Shown one piece after another: positions 45,600-55,575 of a stretch of 64,000 bases of DNA. A program made the position numbers and the translations under genes. The stretch lies in the NCBI RefSeq assembly GCF_900232865.1, contig NZ_OCTS01000006.1, positions 62,001 to 126,000 on the forward strand, written 5' to 3'. Numbering within the stretch: position 1 is the stretch's first letter; the number at the start of each line of letters is the position of its first letter. The notes beneath the pieces were generated by a model. The model was not told the DNA's origin and searched no databases. It worked only from the letters and a program-made list of their open reading frames with translations. Origin of the DNA: Corynebacterium dentalis. Lineage in GTDB: Bacteria > Actinomycetota > Actinomycetes > Mycobacteriales > Mycobacteriaceae.

Positions 45600-45814
45600 G
45601 CCAACGATAAGCCGTGGGCATCGTCCGCTGTGTCAAACAGCGAGCGGGATAATCAGTGAGAGTGACAGGGCTCCACCAAGTAGTTCCGCCAAAGTTGTCA
45701 TCACTACCCATAGAAGACGCGTGTAAGTGTCAACTTCCCTCTCATTAAGTTCGAGGGGATCAATTGGTCAAAAAAGGGTCTTTCGCATTCCGTCCCTCCC
45801 CAGTCTGATCCTGG
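45600..45814 (-). other. Gap with a very short hydrophobic frame
   Basis: 215 bases between the rep remnant and the Nudix gene. On the minus strand an ATG at 45701 begins a 22-codon frame, MTTLAELLGGALSLSLIIPL plus two residues, ending at 45633; the frame is open for about 20 more codons upstream (ELNEREVDTYTRLLW). It might encode a membrane micro-peptide or be chance. No terminator was seen. Confidence 0.25.
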
Positions 45815-46261
45815 CTAGCCCCGCCCATAAAGCGGCAGCACACGCTCCGTCACCAACGGAGCGAGATCGCCTGGCAGCTCAACACCTTCAGAGAAATCCA
45901 GCCACCGCAGCTCGGCAATCTCCGCAGCCGGTTGCGAGATAAGCGTCCCCGCATTCTCCTCCGGATCCCCTGGGCGATACTCAAACAAATGAGCCTTGAC
46001 CAGAGCATCTGATTCATTGGCGGCGTCGGAAATAAAGGTCCCCAAGAGCGTGAGCTCGGCCGGCTGTACACGAACGCCCAGTTCCTCCGCCACCTCACGC
46101 ACGGCAGCGTCGACTGCACTCTCCCCTAGCTCCGGCTTGCCGCCCGGGTGCATGAACAGCTCGGTGCCACGCTTGCGGACGGTGAGCATGCGACCCTCTG
46201 CGTTGAAGAAAACTACCGCGCTGACCTCGATGACCGTCTGCGAAGAACTTTGATCAGGCAA
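45815..46261 (-). CDS. Nudix hydrolase
   Basis: 148 residues with the Nudix box ([18 protein letters not shown] followed by AEELGV, residues about 40-63), which binds magnesium and cleaves nucleoside-diphosphate-X compounds. The substrate is not set by sequence; MutT-like sanitation of oxidised nucleotides is one option. The start is TTG 46261, overlapping the dnaE1 stop by eight bases, so it is made with the replicative polymerase. Confidence 0.88.
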   Translation of the reverse strand: MPDQSSSQTVIEVSAVVFFNAEGRMLTVRKRGTELFMHPGGKPELGESAVDAAVREVAEELGVRVQPAELTLLGTFISDAANESDALVKAHLFEYRPGDPEENAGTLISQPAAEIAELRWLDFSEGVELPGDLAPLVTERVLPLYGRG

Positions 46262-49200
46262 AGATTCCCTCCCACGTCGCCGCCTTCAGATCTCCCATCA
46301 GGGACGGGGACTTCGCCACGCGCATCTCCGGCGCCAGCATGTACTGCACCTCTTCCTCGCCATCAACCACCGTGAGGTAGACATCGGAATCGCCCTTATT
46401 CTGCGCAAGAACTCGGCGCAAACGATCCATATTCTCCGGCGTGGCCTGGTCCACACGCATGTGCAAACGCAGCGGAACTCCCGAACCAGCACCGATGGAC
46501 AGCTCCGCGGACTTCAGATCCTCGCAGAACAGGCTCATGCGGTCATCCTTGTAGCGGATCCTCGCCTTAGCCAGCACGATGTTATCTTCAACAATCTGCG
46601 GCGCGACCATCTGATACGTCTTGGAGAACACCAACAGTTCCACCTGCGCGCCGTGGTGGTCCTCCACCGTGGCGATGACCCACGGCGAACCGTTGCGATC
46701 CACACGCCGCTCGACTGAGGAAATAATGCCGCCGATCTTGATCTCCTTGTTGTCCGCCAGCTCGCCGGACAGCACCTGGGTCAGCGGCGTATCCACCTGC
46801 GCCTCGAGTGCATCCTCAAAGCCATCCAGAGGGTGCCCGGACACGTAGAGACCCAGCATGTCTCGCTCCAGAGCCAGCTCGTGCTTGCGCTCCCACGTCT
46901 GATCCGGGACATCCACGCGGAACACGTCGCCCGCCTCACCCGCATCTAGCCCTGCGAACAGGTCAAACTGCCCCTTCGCCGCTGCCTTCTTCGTGGAAAT
47001 CACGGCATCCACCGCGTCCTCGTGGATCAGCACCAGACCCTTGCGTGGGTGACCCAGCGAGTCGAACGCGCCCGCCTTGATGAGCGATTCGGTGACTCTC
47101 TTGGAGGCGGCCACGGCGTCAATCTTGTCGAGGTAATCGGAAAAGTCCGTAAAGAGGCCCTTTTCTTTTCTCGACGCAATGATTGACTCCACCACTTCTT
47201 CGCCCACGTTGCGCACGGCTCCTAGGCCGAAGCGGATGTCCTCGCCGACGGACTGGAAGGTATAGGCAGACTCGTTGACATCCGGGGACAACACCTTGAT
47301 GCCGAGGTGACGACAGTCGGCGAGGTAGATCGCGGACTTGTCCTTCTTGTCAGACACACTGGTCAACAGCGCGGCCATGTATTCCGCGGTGTAGTTAGCC
47401 TTCAAGTACGCGGTCCAGAAGCTCACCAGGCCGTAGCCTGCTGCGTGCGACTTGTTAAACGCGTAGGAAGCGAACGGCAAGATAGTGTCCCACAACGTCT
47501 TGATGGCCGCGGCGGAATATCCGTTGGACTGCATTCCTGCTTCGAAGGTGGAAAACTCTTTTTCGAGCACATCGAGTTTCTTCTTACCCATGGCTTTACG
47601 GAATCCATCTGCCTGGCCAGCGGTGTAGTTCGCGACCTTTTGCGAGATCCTCATGATCTGCTCCTGGTACACGATCAGACCATAGGTCTCCTCCAGGATC
47701 TCCTGCAGCGGCTCTTCCAACTCCGGGTGGATGGGGACGATGGGCTTGCGTCCATTCTTACGGTCCGCGTATTCCCAGTGCGCGCCCACACCCATGGGGC
47801 CCGGTCGGTACAGCGCCAGTGCGGCCACGATGTCATTGAAGCCCGTAGGAGACATGCGCTTCAGCAGCTCCTGCATGCCGCCGGAGTCCAGCTGGAACAC
47901 ACCCAGGGTGTCGCCGCGGGCGAGCAGCTTATAGGCCGCCTCGTCATCCGTGGTCAGTCCCTCGAGGTCTAAGTCTTCCCCACGATTGGCCTTGATGTTA
48001 TCGATGCAATCGCCAATGACCGTGAGGTTTCGCAGGCCCAGGAAGTCCATCTTCAACAGGCCAATAGCCTCACAGGCTGGATACGGCCAGCCCGTAATTA
48101 ACGCGCCGTCCTGTTTGCGCTTCCACATCGGAATGCAGTCCAGCAGTGGCACGGAGGACATAATCACGGCACACGCGTGCACGCCCGCTTGGCGCACCAC
48201 GCCTTCCAAGCCGAGGGCATCGTCGTAGATCTTCTTCACATCGGGATCGGTCTCCACCAGCTGACGAACTTCGGCGGCCTCGTTATAACGCTCGTGGTTG
48301 GGATCCGTAATGCCGGACAGCGGAATGTCCTTGGCCATGATCGCCGGTGGCAGTGCCTTGGTGATGCGATCCGCCATCTGGAAACCGGCCTGCCCGTAGT
48401 GAGCGCGCGCGGAGTCCTTGATTGCTTGCTTGGTCTTCACCGTTCCGAAGGTGATCACCTGGGCAATCTTGTCCTCGCCCCAGCGGTCCGAGGCATAGCG
48501 AATCATCTCGCCGCGGCGGCGATCATCGAAGTCGATATCGATATCGGGTGCGGACGGACGCTCCGGGTTGAGGAAGCGCTCGAAGAGCAAGCCGTGCTCG
48601 ATCGGATCAATATTGGTGATGGTCAGCGCGTACGCCACCAGCGCACCGGCGGCCGAACCACGTCCGGGTCCCACGCGAATGCCCACGGAGCGAGCGTACT
48701 TGATCAGCTCCGCCACGATGAGGAAGTAGGACGGGTAGCCCTTCATGTCGATGACGTCGATCTCATACTTCGCCCGATCGATGTACTCGTCCGGAACCTG
48801 CTCGCCGGCGAAGCGCTCGTCCAGTCCCTTCATCACCTCGTGGGTCAGCCACGTGGTGGGAGTATGTCCCTCAGGGACTTCCGCGACAGGCATGCGGTCA
48901 TGCGGGTGTTCTTCCCAGACCTCGCTGTAGTCCTGCACGCGCTCTGCGATGAGCAGGGTGTTATCGCAACCGTCTTCAACGATGTGATCCCACTGCGCAC
49001 GTACATCCTCCGCGGTGCGCACATAAAAGCCCGAACCGGAGAAGGCGAAGCGCTTGCCGCCTTCGTCATAGGTGGGCTCATCCATTGTGGAACCGGACTG
49101 CACGCACAGCATCACCTCGTGCGCCGCGGCCTGGCTTTCCAGCACGTAGTGGCAGTCATTAGTTACGAGCGGCGGGATGCTGAGCTTTCGCCCGACCTCT

Positions 49201-49820
49201 AGCAGGTCATCTCGCACGCGCTTTTCAATGTCCAGGCCGTGGTCCATCAGCTCGAGGAAGTAGTTGTCCTTGCCGTAGATGTCCTGCCACATCGCAGCAG
49301 CTTCCACGGCCTTATCGAACTGTCCTAAGCGCAAACGAGTTTGCACATCGCCTGAAGGACAACCCGTGGTGGCGATGATGCCCTCGGCGCGCTCTGCGAT
49401 GAGTTCCGCGTCCATGCGCGGCCACTTGCCCAGCTGGCCCTCGTAGCTGGCCATCGAACTCAAGTAGAACAGGTTGCGCAGTCCCGTGGCGTTTTCCGCC
49501 AGCATCGTCTGGTGCAGGTACGCACCGGAGGCAGACACGTCATCGCGCTTCTGCTCCGGGTTTCCCCAGCGCACACGGCTCAGGTTGAACCGGGACTCGG
49601 GCGCAATGTAGGCCTCGATGCCGATGATCGGCTTCACACCGGCGGCGGTCATCGCCCGGTAGAACGCGTCCGCGCCGTACATGTTGCCGTGGTCCGTCAT
49701 ACCCACCGCAGGCATGCCTTGGCGCACCACTTCTTCGGCCAGCATGTCGACCTTGGCCATGCCGTCGAGCATCGAATACTCGGTGTGATTATGCAGATGG
49801 ACGAAAGAAGATCCAGCCAT
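46254..49820 (-). CDS. dnaE1: DNA polymerase III alpha subunit
   Basis: Replicative polymerase of 1188 residues. N-terminal PHP domain ([20 protein letters not shown]), polymerase palm with the catalytic aspartates in [29 protein letters not shown], then helix-hairpin-helix and the C-terminal OB domain ([18 protein letters not shown]). ATG 49820 ([12 protein letters not shown]) is chosen over the longer open frame to 49904 because the family begins shortly before the PHP motif; TAGGAAAT lies about ten bases upstream. Confidence 0.97.
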   Translation of the reverse strand: MAGSSFVHLHNHTEYSMLDGMAKVDMLAEEVVRQGMPAVGMTDHGNMYGADAFYRAMTAAGVKPIIGIEAYIAPESRFNLSRVRWGNPEQKRDDVSASGAYLHQTMLAENATGLRNLFYLSSMASYEGQLGKWPRMDAELIAERAEGIIATTGCPSGDVQTRLRLGQFDKAVEAAAMWQDIYGKDNYFLELMDHGLDIEKRVRDDLLEVGRKLSIPPLVTNDCHYVLESQAAAHEVMLCVQSGSTMDEPTYDEGGKRFAFSGSGFYVRTAEDVRAQWDHIVEDGCDNTLLIAERVQDYSEVWEEHPHDRMPVAEVPEGHTPTTWLTHEVMKGLDERFAGEQVPDEYIDRAKYEIDVIDMKGYPSYFLIVAELIKYARSVGIRVGPGRGSAAGALVAYALTITNIDPIEHGLLFERFLNPERPSAPDIDIDFDDRRRGEMIRYASDRWGEDKIAQVITFGTVKTKQAIKDSARAHYGQAGFQMADRITKALPPAIMAKDIPLSGITDPNHERYNEAAEVRQLVETDPDVKKIYDDALGLEGVVRQAGVHACAVIMSSVPLLDCIPMWKRKQDGALITGWPYPACEAIGLLKMDFLGLRNLTVIGDCIDNIKANRGEDLDLEGLTTDDEAAYKLLARGDTLGVFQLDSGGMQELLKRMSPTGFNDIVAALALYRPGPMGVGAHWEYADRKNGRKPIVPIHPELEEPLQEILEETYGLIVYQEQIMRISQKVANYTAGQADGFRKAMGKKKLDVLEKEFSTFEAGMQSNGYSAAAIKTLWDTILPFASYAFNKSHAAGYGLVSFWTAYLKANYTAEYMAALLTSVSDKKDKSAIYLADCRHLGIKVLSPDVNESAYTFQSVGEDIRFGLGAVRNVGEEVVESIIASRKEKGLFTDFSDYLDKIDAVAASKRVTESLIKAGAFDSLGHPRKGLVLIHEDAVDAVISTKKAAAKGQFDLFAGLDAGEAGDVFRVDVPDQTWERKHELALERDMLGLYVSGHPLDGFEDALEAQVDTPLTQVLSGELADNKEIKIGGIISSVERRVDRNGSPWVIATVEDHHGAQVELLVFSKTYQMVAPQIVEDNIVLAKARIRYKDDRMSLFCEDLKSAELSIGAGSGVPLRLHMRVDQATPENMDRLRRVLAQNKGDSDVYLTVVDGEEEVQYMLAPEMRVAKSPSLMGDLKAATWEGIFA

Positions 49821-49906
49821 TAACGCATTTCCTACTAACTTCTTGCCGAGCCAGGAATCTTGACTACAAACATTTTGTTTCCGCCCAAAGGGCAATAATC
49901 CCACCG

Positions 49907-49912
49907 TAGTCT
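49907..49912 (+). promoter_or_regulatory. -10 box of the PLP-enzyme gene (leaderless)
   Basis: TAGTCT, seven bases, then GTG 49920; no ribosome site. Located in the 99-bp divergent gap shared with dnaE1. Confidence 0.5.
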
Positions 49913-49919
49913 ATCGATT

Positions 49920-51098
49920 GTGAAGCCAGATATTCGTTCCGTCGTTGAACACCTCGATGCCCCGTTTGCGGTGCTGGATCTCGATGCTGCGCTGGCAAAT
50001 GCCGCCGATATGGCGCGGCGCGCTTCGGGTACCCCCATCCGCCTCGCCAGTAAATCCATCCGCATCCGCGGGCTGATCAGTCGCATTTTGGAAGAGCCCG
50101 GCTACCAGGGTGTGTTGGGATACAACCTCAACGAGGCCATCTGGCTGGTGGAATCTTCTACCAGCAACGATGTCCTGGTGGCCTACCCTTCTGCGCACCG
50201 CGAGGCCCTCCATCGCTTGATCACGGACGATCACCTCCGCCGGTGCATCACCCTCATGGTGGATTCAGTGGAGCACCTCGATTTCATCGATAGTGTGGTG
50301 CCCGCCAACGAGCGTGGTCCTCTTCGTATTTGTGTTGATATCGACGCCGCGCTCGAGCTCGGCAAGCTTCATATCGGAGCCCTGCGCTCCCCTATCCGCA
50401 GCGTTGACGAGGTACAAGAATTCGTCCGGGCGGTTGGCACCCGCAAGGGCTTTGATCTAGTCGGGTTGATGGCCTACGAAGGGCAGATCGCCGGCACCAC
50501 GGATACCTCTCCAGCCGTAGCGATGATGAAAAAGTTCTCCACCCGGGAGCTCGCCCACCGCAGGGAGCAGCTGGTCAAGGCCGTCAATTCCGATCTCCGC
50601 AAGGCAGGCAAGCCCGCCTTGGAGTTCGTCAACGGAGGCGGCACGGGCTCCGTCGAAAGCACCTCGGCGGAAAAGGTGATCACGGAGATCGGCGCTGGAT
50701 CGGGGATCATCGGCCCCGCGTTGTTCGATCACTACAAGAACTTCTCGCCGCAGCCCGCGGAATGGTTCGTTCTTCCCGTGGTGCGCCGCCCCAACCTCGA
50801 GACTGTGACGGTAGCGGGAGGCGGCAGAGTGGCGTCGGGCCCGATAGGAAAAGACCGACTACCTGTCGTGGACTGGCCACAAGGACTCAAGACCAGCTCG
50901 CTCGAAGGCTTCGGCGAAGTGCAAACGCCGCTGACCGGTGAGGCCGCACGCACCATGCGCATCGGCGATCACGTGTGGATGCGGCCGTCCAAGGCGGGCG
51001 AACAAACTGAATACATCGACACCGTGTTGGTGGTATCCGGCGGTGAGGTGGTCGACGAATGGCCCACCTACCGCGGTGAAGGAAGGAGCTTTGTCTAA
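49920..51098 (+). CDS. Alanine racemase-like PLP protein (amino-acid deaminase/aldolase type)
   Basis: 392 residues from GTG. The N-terminal barrel resembles fold-type III PLP enzymes: the lysine in IRLASKSIRIRG is the expected PLP site, and EFVNGGGTGSVESTS and GSGIIGPALFDHY form the phosphate pocket. The C-terminal beta domain ends IGDHVWMRPSKAGE. It looks closer to D-serine/D-threonine deaminase-aldolase-like proteins than to Alr proper; the reaction is not known to me. The stop shares a base with the next ATG (TAATG), so it works with the lactone oxidase in one unit. Confidence 0.82.
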   Translation: MKPDIRSVVEHLDAPFAVLDLDAALANAADMARRASGTPIRLASKSIRIRGLISRILEEPGYQGVLGYNLNEAIWLVESSTSNDVLVAYPSAHREALHRLITDDHLRRCITLMVDSVEHLDFIDSVVPANERGPLRICVDIDAALELGKLHIGALRSPIRSVDEVQEFVRAVGTRKGFDLVGLMAYEGQIAGTTDTSPAVAMMKKFSTRELAHRREQLVKAVNSDLRKAGKPALEFVNGGGTGSVESTSAEKVITEIGAGSGIIGPALFDHYKNFSPQPAEWFVLPVVRRPNLETVTVAGGGRVASGPIGKDRLPVVDWPQGLKTSSLEGFGEVQTPLTGEAARTMRIGDHVWMRPSKAGEQTEYIDTVLVVSGGEVVDEWPTYRGEGRSFV

Positions 51099-52417
51099 TG
51101 GCTAAGAACACGTGGAGCAACTGGTCCGGGGTGGCAACGTCCAACCCCACGCGAATCGCTCAGCCCAGCAGCGAAGGCGAGGTGCAGGAGATCATCCGCA
51201 CCGCGGCCGAATCAGCGGGTCGGGTCAAGGCAGTCGGCGCGGGCCACTCCTTTACGAGCATGGCGCAGACGGACGGCACACTGGTGAACCTGGATAACCT
51301 CAGCGGGCTGGTGGAGTTCAACAAGGACAAGATGACCGTCACCCTGCGGGCTGGAACGCGCCTGCGCGATGTGCCGGATCTTCTGCGTCCTTTGGGTGTG
51401 GCGTTCGCCAACCAGGGAGATGTGGATCCGCAGTCCGTGGTGGGTGCGATCAGCACGGGTACGCACGGCACCGGCGCGAACTTCACTGGTTTCGCGGGGA
51501 TGGTGCGCAGTTTCTGCATCGTCACCCCGGACGGCCAGGTTCGCCACGTGTCTCCGGAATCCGAAAGTGCTGTGGACCGGGAGCTGTTTGACCTCGCCCG
51601 GATTTCCCTGGGCGCATGGGGCATCGTCACCGAGGTGGAAATGTCCGTGGTGCCGACGTTCGTGCTGGAGGCCAGCGAGGTTGCCGAGCCCCTCGATCAG
51701 CTGGTGGCTAACTTCCCGGCGCGCTGTCACGCCGTGGATCACCTGGAGTACTACTGGTTCCCGCAGACGTCCGTGGCGCATGTGAAGACCAATATTCGAC
51801 GCCCAGGCGGCACGCCGACCCACCCTATTCCCCGGTGGAAGTCCGTGATGGAAGACGAGGTGCTGAACAATGGCATCTTCGGGGCAATGAACCAGCTCAG
51901 TGGACTCGTTCCTGCCAGCACGTATCCGCTGGCTAAGTTCTCGGCGAAGGCGTTGGCGCAGCGCGAGTACTCAGACGTGGCCCACGGGGTGTTCGTGTCT
52001 AAGCGTCGCGTGCGCTTCAACGAAATGGAATATGCCGTTCCGCTGGCGGATGCCACCGAGGTGCTTGCCGAGGTGCACCGTGCGATCAATAACAGCGGTG
52101 AAGAGGTGCTGTTCCCCATCGAGGTGCGATGCACGGGTGCGGACGATGTTCCAATGTCCACCGCCAAGGGACGCGAATCCTGCTACATTGCGGTGCACCG
52201 CTACTTCAAGCAGGACCACTGGGCGTATTTTCGCCGGATCGAGCCAATCTTCAAGGCTGCGGGTGGCCGCCCTCACTGGGGCAAGTTGCACAGCCTGACG
52301 CACGAGGATCTGCTGGAGCGCCACGAGGATCTGGCGCGCGCTAGCGAATTCCGCAAGCAGATTGATCCGCAAGGGTTGTTCCGCAACGCGATGGTGGATC
52401 GGATCTTCGGCTTGTAG
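51098..52417 (+). CDS. D-arabinono-1,4-lactone oxidase-like FAD protein
   Basis: 439 residues. FAD-binding PCMH/VAO-type domain at the N-terminus (VKAVGAGHSFTSMAQTDGT, AISTGTHGTGANF) and the ALO C-terminal domain (LFPIEVRCTGADDVPMST, GRPHWGKLHSL, FRKQIDPQGLFRNAM). Related enzymes oxidise sugar-1,4-lactones or alditols; substrate unsettled in corynebacteria. Translationally coupled to the PLP gene upstream. No signal peptide. Confidence 0.88.
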   Translation: MAKNTWSNWSGVATSNPTRIAQPSSEGEVQEIIRTAAESAGRVKAVGAGHSFTSMAQTDGTLVNLDNLSGLVEFNKDKMTVTLRAGTRLRDVPDLLRPLGVAFANQGDVDPQSVVGAISTGTHGTGANFTGFAGMVRSFCIVTPDGQVRHVSPESESAVDRELFDLARISLGAWGIVTEVEMSVVPTFVLEASEVAEPLDQLVANFPARCHAVDHLEYYWFPQTSVAHVKTNIRRPGGTPTHPIPRWKSVMEDEVLNNGIFGAMNQLSGLVPASTYPLAKFSAKALAQREYSDVAHGVFVSKRRVRFNEMEYAVPLADATEVLAEVHRAINNSGEEVLFPIEVRCTGADDVPMSTAKGRESCYIAVHRYFKQDHWAYFRRIEPIFKAAGGRPHWGKLHSLTHEDLLERHEDLARASEFRKQIDPQGLFRNAMVDRIFGL

Positions 52418-52427
52418 GACGAGGGAG

Positions 52428-53324
52428 CTAGCTTTCGAGCGGCACGGAGGTAACTCGTGCTGCTCGAGCAGCGCGAGTTTTTCGCGCATTCATCGCGAGG
52501 TCGAACACGAAGATCGCCAGCGCCACCCAGATGATGCAAAAGCCCACCCAGCGGCCGGTTTCGATGAACTCATGGGTGACAAAGACTGCCCATACAATCT
52601 GCAGCATCGGGGTGATGTACTGAATCATGCCCAGGCTGGTCAGCGTCATTTCATGCGCGGCGCGCGCGAAGCAGAGCAGCGGCAAGGCAGTGACCACGCC
52701 CGCCAGCATCAGCAGCACCGCGTGGCTGGGTCCGTCTTGAACAAAGGTGTTGCTCCCCTGGGTCTGCAGCCAGATCACGTAGGCCAGTCCTACCGGAGCC
52801 AGCACCATCGTTTCTGCCATCAGAGAGATCTGCGGAGACAGAGTCACCTGCTTTTTCACCAGGCCGTAGATACCGAAACTGAAGGCCAGCAACAGGGAGA
52901 TCCACGGCGGATTGCCCAGCATCAAGGTCATGATCAGCACGGCAACCACCGCCAAGCCCACGGAAACTATCTGCAACCTGCGCAGCGATTCCTTCAGCAC
53001 CACCACGCCCAGCATCACGCTCACCAGCGGGTTGATGAAGTAACCCAGTGCGGCATCGGCCACGTGATCATTATTCACTGCATAGACGTACACGCCCCAG
53101 TTCACGGAAATAACCACGGCCGCCACCGTCACTAGGATCCATTCCTTGGCGGTGAGCGTCTTGAGCTTTTTCAGGCTGCGTATCAGGGCCAAGACAATGC
53201 CCATGAATACGAAAGTCCAAAGGAACCGGTGAGACAGGATCTCTAGCGGTTGCGCGGGCTTGAGCAGCGGGAAGAAGGCGGGGAACATGCCCCACATGCC
53301 ATAGGCCAGCCAACCCCAGATCAC
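52428..53324 (-). CDS. rarD: RarD-type EamA transporter
   Basis: 298 residues with ten hydrophobic helices; the stretches WGMFPAFFPLLKPAQPLEIL and SHRFLWTFVFMGI at the start and GMIQYITPMLQIVWAVFVTH near the end are characteristic of RarD, a permease of the drug/metabolite superfamily with unknown substrate. GTG 53324 overlaps the stop of the following upstream gene (GTGA). Belongs to the lspA-rluD transcription unit by tight spacing. Confidence 0.9.
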   Translation of the reverse strand: MIWGWLAYGMWGMFPAFFPLLKPAQPLEILSHRFLWTFVFMGIVLALIRSLKKLKTLTAKEWILVTVAAVVISVNWGVYVYAVNNDHVADAALGYFINPLVSVMLGVVVLKESLRRLQIVSVGLAVVAVLIMTLMLGNPPWISLLLAFSFGIYGLVKKQVTLSPQISLMAETMVLAPVGLAYVIWLQTQGSNTFVQDGPSHAVLLMLAGVVTALPLLCFARAAHEMTLTSLGMIQYITPMLQIVWAVFVTHEFIETGRWVGFCIIWVALAIFVFDLAMNARKTRAARAARVTSVPLES

Positions 53325-53983
53325 GAGCTCTCCCCTGCCGTTGGTTCGCTGACAGGCCGGATCCCGATTCGCCCGTATACGGCACCTGCATCCGCAGGTT
53401 CCACGGCGGCGATTGCTGAATCCTCCGCCACCGCTCGCAGCTGCTCAGGGGTTCCGCGTACCAGCACGCCTTCCACCTTGATGTCGCTCGGCTTCACTCC
53501 GGCACCTTCAGCCATTTGCTCGGCCGCACCACGCAGAACGTCCGCGCGACGAAGGCCACTGGCCGGTTCCGGGATCACCCACTGCACCGGCCCCACCAAC
53601 AACGTGCTGACACGCAGGTCCGGGTCGCTCACAGAGCCCGCCAGCTTGCTTGGCGCCATCGGAGCGCGCGGAGTCACCAGCGCCCACCGCGGCTGATCGC
53701 CCTGCGCCTGCTCCAGCTTCTGCTCCGACTCAGCGAAGTACTCCTGCGAGGTTGCCACATCAAACGGGCCTAGCTGATCGCCGTTAATGTTCTGCGGCTT
53801 CGACACTCGGTCCGAGCTAGACAGCGCCAAGATACTGACCAGCAGCGCAATCAGACACAGCACAGATAGCCACGCCACCCATGCCGGGCGGCGAGTATCC
53901 TCCCAATCCAACTGACGCGAGCGCTTCTTATCCGCCGCCACCTGCTGCGACTGCCGTGCGGAGAATTGTGGATCTTTAGACAC
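53321..53983 (-). CDS. Single-pass membrane protein, hypothetical
   Basis: 220 residues: a basic cytoplasmic N-terminus of about 30 residues ([17 protein letters not shown]), one helix [20 protein letters not shown], then an outer domain of about 165 residues with no known motif ([39 protein letters not shown]). It overlaps rluD by eight bases and rarD by four. Function unknown. Confidence 0.7.
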   Translation of the reverse strand: MSKDPQFSARQSQQVAADKKRSRQLDWEDTRRPAWVAWLSVLCLIALLVSILALSSSDRVSKPQNINGDQLGPFDVATSQEYFAESEQKLEQAQGDQPRWALVTPRAPMAPSKLAGSVSDPDLRVSTLLVGPVQWVIPEPASGLRRADVLRGAAEQMAEGAGVKPSDIKVEGVLVRGTPEQLRAVAEDSAIAAVEPADAGAVYGRIGIRPVSEPTAGESS

Positions 53984-54914
53984 CGTTGACCTCCCTCAAC
54001 ACCTGCAGAGCATGATCCAAATCATCCGGGTACTCAGAGGTCACCGTCATGAACTCCCCATTGGGGTGCGGGAATCCCAGCGAAACCGCATGGAGCCACT
54101 GCCGGACCAGTCCCATCTTCTTGGCCAAGTTGGGATCACTGCCGTACACCGGATCCCCCACCAGCGGATGGTGCATGGAGGAAAAGTGCACGCGGATCTG
54201 GTGCGTGCGGCCCGTCTCCAACTTCACTTCCACCAGCGTTGCCTGGCGATGAGCCTCCAGCGTGCTGTAGTGCGTCACGGCGTGCTTGCCATCATCTCGC
54301 ACTGCGAACCGCCAGCCGGCGGAAGGATGCCGGCCAATCGGGGCATCGATGGTGCCATCCGTGGGGTCCGGGTGACCCTGCACCAGGGCGTGATACGTCT
54401 TGGTCACCTCACGCTGCTTAAACGCCCTTTTCAACACGGTATAAGCACGTTCGGATGCCGCCACGATCATCACTCCGGACGTTCCCACGTCCAAGCGTTG
54501 CACGATTCCCTTGCGCTCGGGAGAACCTGACGTCGAAATTCTAAAACCAGCAGCGGCCAAACCAGCCGTGACGGTAGGACCCTCCCAACCCAACGTCGGG
54601 TGTGCCGCCACGCCCACCGGCTTATCCACCACAATCACGTCATCATCCGAGTAGAGGATGTTCATCCCCTCCACGTGCTGCGGCGGCTCCGCAGCCAGGT
54701 CACGCGGCGGTTCAGGCAAAGTCACATCCAGCCACGCGCCAGCCAACAAGCGATCCGACTTCCCCACGACCTGGCCGTCCTGCAACACGTCCCCGTCGAC
54801 AGCCATCTCCGCCACGACACTTCGGGACAGGCCCAACAATTTGGACAGGCCTGCGTCGACCCTCATCCCACCGAGCCCGTCAGGCACCGGCATCACACGA
54901 TTCTCCCTGGTCAT
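53976..54914 (-). CDS. rluD: RluD-family pseudouridine synthase
   Basis: 312 residues. N-terminal S4-like region ([20 protein letters not shown]), then the RluA/RluD catalytic fold with the aspartate in QRLDVGTSG. The usual HRLD motif has Gln in place of His; the catalytic Asp is intact. [20 protein letters not shown] is a further signature. Likely modifies 23S rRNA uridines. The ATG overlaps the lspA stop (ATGA), the common lspA-rluD pairing. Confidence 0.93.
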   Translation of the reverse strand: MTRENRVMPVPDGLGGMRVDAGLSKLLGLSRSVVAEMAVDGDVLQDGQVVGKSDRLLAGAWLDVTLPEPPRDLAAEPPQHVEGMNILYSDDDVIVVDKPVGVAAHPTLGWEGPTVTAGLAAAGFRISTSGSPERKGIVQRLDVGTSGVMIVAASERAYTVLKRAFKQREVTKTYHALVQGHPDPTDGTIDAPIGRHPSAGWRFAVRDDGKHAVTHYSTLEAHRQATLVEVKLETGRTHQIRVHFSSMHHPLVGDPVYGSDPNLAKKMGLVRQWLHAVSLGFPHPNGEFMTVTSEYPDDLDHALQVLREVNGV

Positions 54915-55417
54915 CGTGCCACCTCGCCGTCCATGGCAGGTTGTTGTTCCTTATTTTCGACGACAACAACAAACCACAAATACACCACCACACCCACCGT
55001 GATGGCCGCATCCGCCACGTTGAAAATTGCGAAGCTGCCGAAAGAGAAAAAGTCCACCACATGGCCATGCAGCGCACCCGGCGAACGGAAAATCCTATCC
55101 AGGAGATTGCCACATGCACCTGCGCCGATCAGCACCGCAGGCGCGGCCGCCCACCACGAACGCACGCGAAACAGCGTGACCACGCACACCACTGTGGCGA
55201 TGATCTGGAAAATCGAGAAAACGATGGTGGCATCCACGCCAAAGGAAAAAGCGGCACCCGGATTGCGAATCAGAAACAGGCGGAACCACTCGCCGATGAT
55301 GGGGTACGACGTGCGCGGATCCAAATTTTCAACAACCAACCACTTGGTGAGCTGATCCACGCCCACGATCACCATCAGCAGGACTAGCGATAGGACGGTC
55401 ACTCGTTGGGATTTCAC
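54911..55417 (-). CDS. lspA: Lipoprotein signal peptidase
   Basis: Membrane aspartic peptidase that removes the signal peptide of diacylglyceryl prolipoproteins after Lgt. Four helices; the catalytic aspartates are in GNLLDRI and [11 protein letters not shown], and the [19 protein letters not shown] segment is typical. 168 residues. GTG start at 55417, with TAGACT eight bases ahead and no ribosome site, so it may be leaderless. Possible substrates in this window include the lipoproteins at 3970, 28350, 55576 and 56775. Confidence 0.95.
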   Translation of the reverse strand: MKSQRVTVLSLVLLMVIVGVDQLTKWLVVENLDPRTSYPIIGEWFRLFLIRNPGAAFSFGVDATIVFSIFQIIATVVCVVTLFRVRSWWAAAPAVLIGAGACGNLLDRIFRSPGALHGHVVDFFSFGSFAIFNVADAAITVGVVVYLWFVVVVENKEQQPAMDGEVAR

Positions 55418-55466
55418 AAAGAGACAGTCTAGTAGTCCCCCGCCCTGGCGCTGGAATCCGCAAGCG

Positions 55467-55535
55467 GTTTGGTGGAGGTTTGGGCTGGGTTTGGTTGGCG
55501 TTCGGCTGGCGTGGGTTGGTTCGGGTTGGTTCGCT
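55467..55535 (+). repeat. GT-rich tract with a tandem decamer
   Basis: In the 158-bp gap between divergent lspA and a lipoprotein gene the plus strand is almost free of A and consists of short G runs separated by T and C. The decamer GGGTTGGTTC is repeated directly at 55513-55522 and 55523-55532. The spacing of the GG/GGG runs would allow a G-quadruplex. Confidence 0.55.
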
Positions 55536-55575
55536 TCGGAAGAGGGCGGCGGGCCAACTGTTAGGCTGAGTAACC

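Noticed and set aside
48177..49202. 341-codon plus-strand ORF inside dnaE1
   Set aside because: Antisense shadow of a well-conserved polymerase gene.
49821..49904. 28-codon N-terminal extension of dnaE1
   Set aside because: The family begins a few residues before the PHP motif; the extension overlaps the divergent promoter region.
53976..54600. RluD lacks the usual His of HRLD (Gln instead), suggesting an inactive enzyme
   Set aside because: The catalytic Asp is intact and I recall QRLD in actinobacterial relatives, so it is a lineage variant rather than damage.
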